From assembly GCA_963170055.1 (NCBI GenBank), contig CAUJGJ010000284.1:1-17000 (forward strand): DNA of 17,000 bases, written 5' to 3'. The position numbers were made by a program, and so were the translations under genes. This document shows, piece after piece, positions 16,217-17,000 of the stretch (position 1 is its first letter; the number at the start of each line of letters is the position of its first letter). The DNA is from Halisarca cf. caerulea (taxonomy: Eukaryota > Porifera > Demospongiae > Chondrillida > Halisarcidae). Under the pieces are notes generated by a model. That model saw only the letters and a program-made list of their open reading frames with translations, searched no databases and was not told the origin of the DNA.

Positions 16217-16344
16217 TATACCTCAAATTTCTGTTCCATTTCTGAGGGTATGTCAGCTTGGACATCATCAATGTTGATACACCATTTAAAATGCGATTCC
16301 ACCATTAGCTGCAGTATGCCCAAGAGGCATACAACCACTGATGC
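1979..16344 (-). CDS. DOCK3/DOCK4-like (DOCK subfamily B) guanine nucleotide exchange factor, C-terminal part, 27 exons
   Basis: DOCK proteins activate Rac (and Rap for DOCK4) by releasing GDP through the DHR-2 domain; subfamilies A and B work at the membrane with ELMO. Seen here: 27 minus-strand segments, each bounded by AG acceptor and GT donor, join in phase to 2430 nt (809 aa plus stop). Diagnostic stretches include YGDMRVTM, LRKRTIPLFYDMM, NFYKEMGREEMYIR, EAAFTLLLHARLLQ, FRVCFYGG, FHKGPKDKSNEF, FPGIMRWFEV, NPVENGIE, AAVAGG and FFTEEY. FRV-FYG, FHKGPKDK and YGDMRVTM favour subfamily B over A, from memory of the human families. The order is ARM-like helices (residues about 1-182), DHR-2 (about 183-690) and a proline-rich tail (about 695-809). 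Full-length relatives have roughly 1800-2000 residues, so the N-terminal half lies beyond 17000. No frameshift or internal stop is needed. Subfamily assignment is inference; DOCK identity is secure. Confidence 0.93.
2115..2146 (-). CDS. Possible DOCK microexon 26 (residues 794-804)
   Basis: A 32-nt candidate between acceptor TTGTTGTAG and donor GTAAGT. Its first two bases complete the codon left by exon 25 (GCG), then YPVQQNGSVT, ending in phase 0. Evidence is splice signals and phase only. The intron before it is 1532 bp, of which 1451 bp is transposon. Confidence 0.5.
2594..2639. repeat. Compound hairpin with GC-rich core
   Basis: Outer arms ATTCGAGT (2594-2601) and ACTCGAAT (2632-2639) enclose an inner stem CGTGGGG (2610-2616) and CCCCACG (2624-2630) with loop GCTGCCG. 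It lies inside the Harbinger-like element. Confidence 0.75.
2692..3242. mobile_element. Mariner-like MITE nested in the Harbinger-like element, 551 bp
   Basis: Terminal inverted repeats of 24 bp with one mismatch (2692-2715, 3219-3242), starting CCGTA(C/T)TCTCTCTAAAAA. They are flanked by TA on both sides (2690-2691, 3243-3244). The inside is rich in repeated units like GACGAAAATTAGAAT (for example about 2799, 3119 and 3204). A 61-codon plus-strand frame at 2954-3139 (with EENIAIVRLSETL and RRERIHRALRGDDEILD) is charged and helix-like but unrecognised; it may be a remnant or chance. Confidence 0.8.
3265..3312. repeat. Perfect 22-bp inverted repeat made of two smaller palindromes
   Basis: Arms 3265-3286 and 3291-3312 are perfectly complementary around a 4-base loop. 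Each arm contains ATTGTTTT-x-AAAACAAT, which is itself an 8-bp palindrome around one base. It sits just right of the nested MITE. Confidence 0.9.
3397..3428. repeat. (AT)n microsatellite
   Basis: About 16 AT units, inside the Harbinger-like element. Short open frames over it are artefacts of the repeat. Confidence 0.9.
3471..3493. repeat. Perfect 10-bp GC-rich hairpin
   Basis: AGGGGCTGCC (3471-3480) and GGCAGCCCCT (3484-3493) with loop TGC. It shares the GGGGCTGCC word with the hairpin core at 2613-2622 near the other end of the same element. Confidence 0.85.
3679..3724 (-). CDS. Probable DOCK exon 25 (residues 779-793)
   Basis: A 46-nt candidate with a strong acceptor (CTTTTCAG) and strong donor (GTAAGT), open in the required phase: NVSNVAPLQRQPTIS plus one base. 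There is no recognisable homology; the tail is not conserved. The Harbinger-like element ends 34 bases beyond its donor. Confidence 0.6.
3795..3897 (-). CDS. DOCK exon 24 (residues 744-778), proline-rich SH3 ligand
   Basis: 103 nt in phase with exon 23, encoding SFPGDDKPPPVPVKSRPRQR then VHTIASPLPPESSS. PPPVPVK is a P-x-x-P-x-K class motif of the type bound by the Crk N-terminal SH3 domain; DOCK1/3/4 tails carry such motifs. Donor GTGAGT is good. If it is not used, the frame runs on for nine codons to a TAA at about 3765, so an intron-retention isoform could end here. Confidence 0.8.
3958..4106 (-). CDS. DOCK exon 23 (residues 695-743), disordered tail
   Basis: 149 nt, phase 0 start, ends with two bases. 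It encodes EDPYEPLKQSQHSSAPLP and then a Ser/Thr/Pro-rich stretch including PDLQPPLPASRPGS. No fold is expected; this is where DOCK-A and DOCK-B proteins have their low-complexity tail. Acceptor TTGTTTAG, donor GTATGT. Confidence 0.8.
4183..4308 (-). CDS. DOCK exon 22 (residues 653-694), end of DHR-2
   Basis: 126 nt encoding CKVSGRALKLHGLVCA, then TAMQKLHEHMELKYDEF and KKKYGSQLD. The (L/I)-x-(I/V/L)H(G/E) ... LH-x-x-(M/L)-x-x-x-(F/Y) helix is the normal C-terminal end of DHR-2. Donor GTCAGT, acceptor TTATAG. Confidence 0.9.
4376..5026. mobile_element. Probable TIR element, about 651 bp, in intron 22/21
   Basis: GGTAGAAAATT (4376-4386) and its exact inverse (5016-5026) bound the region. The left end is followed by AT-rich sequence with TTTGCAAATTGCAAATTT. 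No target duplication is obvious, so the boundaries are uncertain. The interior has fragments of plus-strand open frame (for example EVLQHERQTSNGYDYDEF near 4630) that I do not recognise and that contain stops. Confidence 0.4.
5279..5362 (-). CDS. DOCK exon 21 (residues 625-652), DHR-2 lobe C
   Basis: 84 nt encoding IFFTEEYQRSHPDYL then RATEKLKDKMIAL. It matches the (A)FF-x-x-Y-x-x-HP-x-x-x-x-KI-x-x-L block. Donor GTACGT, acceptor TATGTAG. The intron upstream in the transcript carries the palindrome at 5853-5972 and a 100-bp dinucleotide repeat. Confidence 0.94.
5522..5624. repeat. (GT)n microsatellite, about 100 bp
   Basis: Nearly uninterrupted TG repeat with one TGTTG break near 5546. In the DOCK transcript it is a CA repeat 160 nt upstream of the exon 21 acceptor. 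Confidence 0.95.
5654..5980 (+). repeat. Composite intronic repeat, copy 1 (MITE-like unit plus palindrome)
   Basis: A left unit has 13-bp perfect inverted ends, ATTTGTATCCTGG (5654-5666) and CCAGGATACAAAT (5841-5853). It is followed directly by a 120-bp palindrome (5853-5972) and a shared tail TACATACA. The left unit is about 85-90 percent like copy 2 by eye. No coding content. It lies in the intron between exons 20 and 21. Confidence 0.8.
5853..5972. repeat. 120-bp palindrome, copy 1
   Basis: Arms 5853-5900 and 5926-5972 are complementary except for one mismatch and one extra A. The centre GACCTCGGGCTTTGCCCTCGGTC can itself pair partly. It begins 29 bases upstream in the transcript of the exon 20 donor side (exon 20 ends at 6001). 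Confidence 0.92.
6001..6174 (-). CDS. DOCK exon 20 (residues 567-624), DHR-2 lobe C with nucleotide sensor
   Basis: The longest exon, 174 nt, phase 0 both ends. It opens TELNPVENGIET, runs through a charged helix to NPLTMKLQGI, and ends LDAAVAGGLKNYE. The S(N)PLEN-IE motif and the D-x-AV-x-GG loop are DHR-2 landmarks. In solved DOCK structures a valine in this loop senses the nucleotide and Mg2+; here it would be the V of AAVAGG (about residue 615). Donor GTAAGA, acceptor TTTTAG. Confidence 0.95.
6248..6334 (-). CDS. DOCK exon 19 (residues 538-566)
   Basis: 87 nt encoding SLFLECTTYTTAESF then PGIMRWFEVVSTDV. PGI(L/S/M)RWFEV is invariant in the family. The usual W-(I/V)-ER-T just before it reads F-L-EC-T here. 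Donor GTGAGT was chosen over a GT three bases inside because it keeps the residue count to NPVEN. Acceptor ATTAG. Confidence 0.93.
6408..6492 (-). CDS. DOCK exon 18 (residues 509-537), DHR-2 lobe B/C
   Basis: 85 nt encoding KFYRSNNVKRFLQKRG then FHKGPKDKSNEFV. FHKGPKDK-NEF is nearly the human DOCK3/4 wording. The acceptor ATCCAG was preferred over an upstream CTAG because it gives EQIVKFYRSNNV without a six-residue insertion. Where relatives have a Y-(S/D)-RP, this protein has LQKRG. Confidence 0.92.
6559..6640 (-). CDS. DOCK exon 17 (residues 482-508)
   Basis: 82 nt encoding YLQCCVVTPLPEGLEKF then EGKPINEQIV. The VTP(I/L)P pattern resembles DOCK3/4. Several AGs lie near the acceptor; GTGTAG before ATCTCC is the one that keeps phase and gives the conserved Y. 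Donor GTGAGC. Confidence 0.92.
6887..6941 (-). CDS. DOCK exon 16 (residues 464-481)
   Basis: 55 nt encoding FMKSLDRPDEEIRGSSDQ plus one base. The exon ends at GTATCA, so that TAT (Y) is formed with exon 17, giving SDQYLQC, the expected DOCK junction (QY(I/L)Q). The PDE-I form is closer to DOCK3/4. Confidence 0.9.
6984..7049. repeat. (GT)n(GC)n microsatellite
   Basis: TG units to about 7035 followed by six GC units; alternating purine-pyrimidine of the kind that can form Z-DNA. It occupies much of the 191-bp intron between exons 15 and 16. Confidence 0.95.
7133..7219 (-). CDS. DOCK exon 15 (residues 435-463)
   Basis: 87 nt encoding DKVFIFRGLEYEKL then SSFNDRLNTIFPRAK. It matches the K-x-F(I/V)-x-RG-(E/D)YE block. 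Acceptor TTACAG; donor GTGTGT is a weak match to consensus. About 84 bases downstream in the transcript lies a long (GC)n/(CA)n repeat. Confidence 0.93.
7290..7391 (-). CDS. DOCK exon 14 (residues 401-434), DHR-2 lobe B
   Basis: 102 nt encoding LRTSKLYDKIITEIRADSQY then FRVCFYGGFPPFFK. LYDKI and FRV-FYG follow DOCK3/4 rather than the DOCK1 form (FYENI, FAVGYYG). This lobe contributes to the GTPase interface in DOCK structures. Donor GTTAGA, acceptor TTCACAG. Confidence 0.94.
7515..7601 (-). CDS. DOCK exon 13 (residues 372-400)
   Basis: 87 nt encoding LWECGIEQCRDMIAHE then LNTYDYRRLSELH. It matches the DOCK (C/M)WE-GI-x-LC-x-x-(I/L)A-x-x-(Y/E) ... YDY-x-x-LS block; the YDYR-LS form resembles DOCK3/4. 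Donor GTAAGT, acceptor TTTGTAG. Confidence 0.94.
7790..8379. mobile_element. Tc1/mariner-like MITE, 590 bp
   Basis: Ends CAGTACGGATCATGG (left) and CCATAGAA... inverse CAGTACGGACCATAG (right) match over about 28 bp with a few differences. They are flanked by TA on both sides (7788-7789, 8380-8381). Subterminal regions are full of GTTAAC/AAAAGTTAAC words on both sides (about 7845-7885 and 8277-8356). No transposase. It sits in the intron between exons 12 and 13, 35 bp from the exon 12 donor. Confidence 0.75.
8416..8523 (-). CDS. DOCK exon 12 (residues 336-371)
   Basis: 108 nt, phase 0 both ends, encoding WTNDKMSPEGPYPEQT, then AERKNALFNSIIDLFDKGK. The W after LL-x and the closing (F/Y)(D)(K/R)GK are family landmarks. 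Its donor lies 35 bases from the right end of the MITE at 7790-8379. Confidence 0.93.
8524..9647. other. 1124-bp intron between DOCK exons 11 and 12
   Basis: AT-rich with no exon or clear element. It holds a (CAC)n run at about 9320-9336 and an AT repeat at 9449-9490. Small open frames on both strands have no recognisable content. Confidence 0.7.
9648..9738 (-). CDS. DOCK exon 11 (residues 305-335)
   Basis: 91 nt encoding RYIYRLAEMQQTSGSYVEAA then FTLLLHARLLQ. It matches the DOCK YI(R)Y-x-x-KL-DLH ... EAA(Y/F)TLLLHA-LL block. Donor GTGAGA, acceptor GTGTAG. Confidence 0.95.
9867..9907 (-). CDS. DOCK exon 10 (residues 292-304), 41-nt exon
   Basis: A very short exon encoding NFYKEMGREEMYI plus two bases of an arginine codon finished by exon 11. 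NFYK-x-x-x-x-x-EEMYIRY is one of the most invariant DOCK motifs, so the exon is certain despite its size. Acceptor TACATTAG, donor GTGAGG. Confidence 0.95.
9976..10144 (-). CDS. DOCK exon 9 (residues 235-291), DHR-2 lobe A
   Basis: 169 nt, the second longest exon here. It encodes LVKRCKENEEMVSRGGLEFV, then MNLSKLLDRLFDFRSI, then an acidic loop and RMHVMFNLL. The L-x-x-LL(D/E)RL-D(Y/F)R pattern is typical of DOCK DHR-2. The acceptor AATAG was chosen over a TCTAG five bases inside it, because only AATAG matches the phase left by exon 8. Confidence 0.9.
10145..10931. other. 787-bp intron between DOCK exons 8 and 9
   Basis: No coding signal: the exons on both sides join in phase without it. It contains an 18-bp perfect palindrome of CATA units around 10800-10817. 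The 79-codon minus-strand frame at 10538-10777 shows no DOCK similarity. Confidence 0.7.
10932..11017 (-). CDS. DOCK exon 8 (residues 207-234), DHR-2 lobe A
   Basis: 86 nt encoding LELEMTEKLDTFITKGHGDI then EFKKSLEE. It aligns to the DOCK helix with KLD followed by (E/K)G-x-GD-x-x-(Y/F). A donor two bases upstream of an alternative GT was chosen (GTATGT, not GTGTAT), because only this restores frame with exon 9 as ...EEVLVKRC. Confidence 0.9.
11088..11158 (-). CDS. DOCK exon 7 (residues 183-206), start of DHR-2
   Basis: 71 nt encoding LRKRTIPLFYDMMDIY then RRDGFRV. It matches the DOCK LR-x-x-x-IPIF-DMM motif at the entry to DHR-2 lobe A, which mediates dimerisation in characterised members. 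The first two bases complete a glycine codon with exon 6. Donor GTAAGC. Confidence 0.93.
11339..11410 (-). CDS. DOCK exon 6 (residues 159-182)
   Basis: 72 nt encoding VLRIRFIPEMVGPFLQVSLL then PHQ. This is the conserved FIP-x-(M/V/L)(V/I)GP-x-L-E-V-(T/S)-L(I)-P block just before DHR-2. A 2013-bp intron filled with repeats separates it from exon 5. Confidence 0.93.
11546..11564. repeat. Run of 19 G
   Basis: Nineteen consecutive G on the plus strand, hence poly-C in the DOCK pre-mRNA about 135 nt upstream of the exon 6 acceptor. Length may be unreliable for sequencing reasons. Confidence 0.9.
11940..12085 (+). repeat. Possible tRNA-derived SINE remnant
   Basis: TCAGGGTTTGAACCCAGCAT at about 12056-12075 resembles a tRNA T-arm/box B (GGTTCGANNCC) with one change. 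No good box A or poly-A tail was found, so this is weak. Confidence 0.2.
12779..13229. mobile_element. hAT-like MITE, 451 bp, with perfect 8-bp target duplication
   Basis: Perfect 17-bp terminal inverted repeats TAGTGTTGTGCGATTAA, flanked by the direct repeat ATGTCCAA at 12771-12778 and 13230-13237. An 8-bp duplication and TAGTG-type ends are hallmarks of hAT. The interior is AT-rich with ATCGATT words near the right end and no transposase. It lies in the intron between exons 5 and 6. Confidence 0.92.
13424..13482 (-). CDS. DOCK exon 5 (residues 139-158)
   Basis: 59 nt encoding YGDMRVTMNEFMVTYWKQLG across its splice junctions. YGDMRVTM is the form I associate with DOCK3/4, where DOCK1 has YGDMRR; this supports subfamily B. 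Acceptor TTGCAG, donor GTAAGT. Confidence 0.92.
13547..13647 (-). CDS. DOCK exon 4 (residues 106-138)
   Basis: 101 nt encoding LWRNFFQFAVSFCVQESLQL then ERFTEAKCARVLG. This matches the DOCK W-x-x-(Y/F)F-x-LAV-F-x-QE-SLQLE-F-x-x-K signature. The donor GTTAGT was chosen because it leaves two bases that combine with exon 5 to give an unbroken L-G-W-YGDMR reading of the right family length. Confidence 0.9.
13731..13827 (-). CDS. DOCK exon 3 (residues 73-105)
   Basis: 97 nt; the first base completes the codon split with exon 2. It encodes ILTHTTHHIMDLISADML, then a poorly conserved linker to SMSFNHS. Donor GTACGT, acceptor CTCCAG. Sequence similarity to vertebrate DOCKs is low in this stretch; the call rests on splice sites, phase and position between two clear DOCK exons. 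Confidence 0.8.
14097..14191 (-). CDS. DOCK exon 2 (residues 42-72)
   Basis: 95 nt, starts in phase 0 and ends with two bases of a split codon. It encodes NFILQSFYIFHDMTD followed by RTIFPSDWSVMFLLMN. The FPSDW(S/T/V)VM block is a well-kept part of the helical region ahead of DHR-2 in DOCK-A and DOCK-B. Acceptor TTTGCAG, donor GTTTGT. Confidence 0.9.
14628..14736. repeat. 52-bp tandem duplication, two copies
   Basis: Units starting TCCTCTGGGCATC (about 14628) and TCCTCTAGGCATA (about 14680) are nearly identical through GTCGGTTGATATTGAAAATA, with about three differences. Recent local duplication. Confidence 0.9.
15013..15043. repeat. Hairpin with 10-bp perfect stem
   Basis: CTGGGTGCAT (15013-15022) and ATGCACCCAG (15034-15043) with an 11-base loop. 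Weaker pairing continues outward (AGTTTGTTTGGA against GGTCAACTGAACT). It lies just outside repeat copy 3. Confidence 0.8.
15075..15289 (-). repeat. Composite intronic repeat, copy 3 (inverted, lacks the palindrome)
   Basis: The reverse complement matches copies 1 and 2 from the CCAGGATACAAAT end (15277-15289) through GTCAGCACAC, CAGTGACCTGTG and CACTGTTGACTGTTGG. Its other end goes from the unit end straight into ATAACTAATAC, the outer tail of the palindrome, with the roughly 110-bp hairpin missing. Confidence 0.8.
15746..16092 (+). repeat. Composite intronic repeat, copy 2 (MITE-like unit plus palindrome)
   Basis: Same layout as copy 1: ATTGTATCCTGG (15746-15757) to CCAGGATACAAAT (15952-15964), then the palindrome and TACATACA. 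The GATGTCAATT unit is expanded to three near-copies (about 15848-15882), where copy 1 has one. It is in head-to-head arrangement with copy 3, about 456 bp apart, so the intron can form a long stem. Confidence 0.82.
15964..16084. repeat. 121-bp palindrome, copy 2
   Basis: Arms starting TTAGTTATATCCTGTCC and ending GGACAGGATATAACTAA are fully complementary apart from one extra A. The centre has GACCTCGGGCTTTGCCCTCAGTC. Confidence 0.92.
16171..16217. repeat. (CG)n(CA)n microsatellite next to the exon 1 donor
   Basis: ACACGCACGCGCGC... then (AC)n. In the DOCK transcript this reads as (GU)n(GC)n beginning a few bases after the exon 1 5' splice site. Confidence 0.95.
16222..16344 (-). CDS. DOCK exon 1 of window (residues 1-41), ARM-like region
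   Basis: 123 nt, phase 0 at both ends. Acceptor ATTAG at 16345 side; donor GTATAG at 16221 side. It reads ASVVVCLLGILQL, then a block ending EMEQKFE, and joins NFILQSFYIFHD of the next exon, where DOCK proteins have a D-x-x-x-FL-x-x-F helix. The donor departs from GTRAGT and is followed at once by a GT/GC repeat in the transcript. Family match is weaker here than downstream; it rests mainly on phase and on the fit to exon 2. The exon preceding it was not found in 16345-17000. Confidence 0.72.
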
Positions 16345-17000
16345 CTAATACAATGGATGAAACAACTATGTAATGGGCACATATCCTGATATGACAGAAA
16401 CACAGCAATAACATAACCATTAAAATGCATGGTACTAGAAAATAGTGCACTGTAAGACTTCAAGTCACATGACAGAAACTTTGCACACGGTTGAAACTAA
16501 TGCTACAAAAAATTGTGACTCAATATCATATTAAAGGATGCTCTATTTAGAGATAACATATCTAAAGTGGGGATTGATCACATCAACAGAAGTAGCACTT
16601 GATCCCAAAAGAACCGATTTTATGCACATTGTCAACAACTTTGTTCTCAATCTTGATGCTTGTGGTAATGGAGTGACTCTATAGTTCAAGTTATTGAACT
16701 GATGAACTGCAGTGGTTTCTGCATCTGATCATTAGATTTTAGCTTCCACTGATGCTTGGACTTCTTAGGAATGACCTTTGTATTATGTCCAATGATATTA
16801 CAGTACCACACTAGAAATGTGTCTACGCATGAGACTTGCCTCGCAGGTACTGTGCAAGCTATGCCATGTGTATTGTAATGCACAGAAGTAGACTAAAAGT
16901 GTAGTGTTTGCTTCATACTGTCGGCTGTATACTGTGCCTTGGTCAAACCATACTATATCATCATGTTCAACCCGAGTCGTTTCAGCCTAACTAAATGCTG
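16345..17000. other. Right-end sequence, presumed DOCK intron
   Basis: No exon matching the DOCK ARM-like region could be found on the minus strand. The 65-codon minus-strand frame at 16686-16883 is unrecognised. The next upstream exon should end in phase 0 and probably lies beyond 17000. Confidence 0.5.

Larger units (their letters stand above)
14192..16221. other. 2030-bp repeat-rich intron between DOCK exons 1 and 2
   Basis: It contains a 52-bp tandem duplication, a short hairpin, an inverted pair of the composite repeat (copies 3 and 2) and a dinucleotide tract beside the exon 1 donor. From 14840 to 14985 there are degenerate units around AGGCATAC and GGGCATAG. No coding signal. Confidence 0.7.

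Overview
The window looks like nuclear DNA of a multicellular animal, probably an aquatic invertebrate. Coding sequence is split into many short exons with GT/AG borders, the DNA is AT-rich, and the introns carry dinucleotide repeats and several small DNA transposons. A sponge or another non-bilaterian is possible, but that is only a guess. There are no prokaryotic operons, CRISPR arrays or recognisable structural RNA genes.

The main content is one minus-strand gene from about 16344 down to about 1979. It encodes the C-terminal part of a DOCK family Rac/Rap guanine nucleotide exchange factor, most like subfamily B (DOCK3/DOCK4). I assembled 27 coding segments by hand. Their splice phases all agree and they total 2430 nt (809 codons plus stop). 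In protein order they give the end of the helical ARM-like region (exons 1-6), the catalytic DHR-2 domain (exons 7-22) and a short proline-rich tail with a Crk-type SH3 ligand (exons 23-27). The N-terminal half (SH3, C2-like DHR-1 and most of the ARM region, by family knowledge) must lie to the right, outside the window. The core exons are very secure. The last three small exons (46, 32 and 18 nt) rest on splice signals and phase only.

From 1 to about 1980 there is no clear gene. Between 420 and 735 there is a promoter-like patch with CACGTG, YY1-like and NRF1-like motifs and several ATGs. One ATG (710) is followed after 23 nt by a good GTAAGT donor, so a plus-strand gene convergent with the DOCK gene may begin here.

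The introns are rich in mobile DNA. They hold a 1451-bp Harbinger-like element with perfect 26-bp terminal inverted repeats and TAA target duplications (2194-3644), with a TA-flanked mariner-like MITE nested inside it (2692-3242). They also hold a second TA-flanked MITE (7790-8379), a hAT-like MITE with a perfect 8-bp target duplication (12779-13229), and a probable TIR element at 4376-5026. A three-copy repeat family lies at 5654-5980, 15075-15289 (inverted) and 15746-16092; two copies carry a 120-bp near-perfect palindrome and the third lacks it. The palindromes at the two loci differ by matched changes in both arms. I see no evidence for an undescribed gene system. The most unusual signals are the palindromes and the way repeats crowd individual splice sites.
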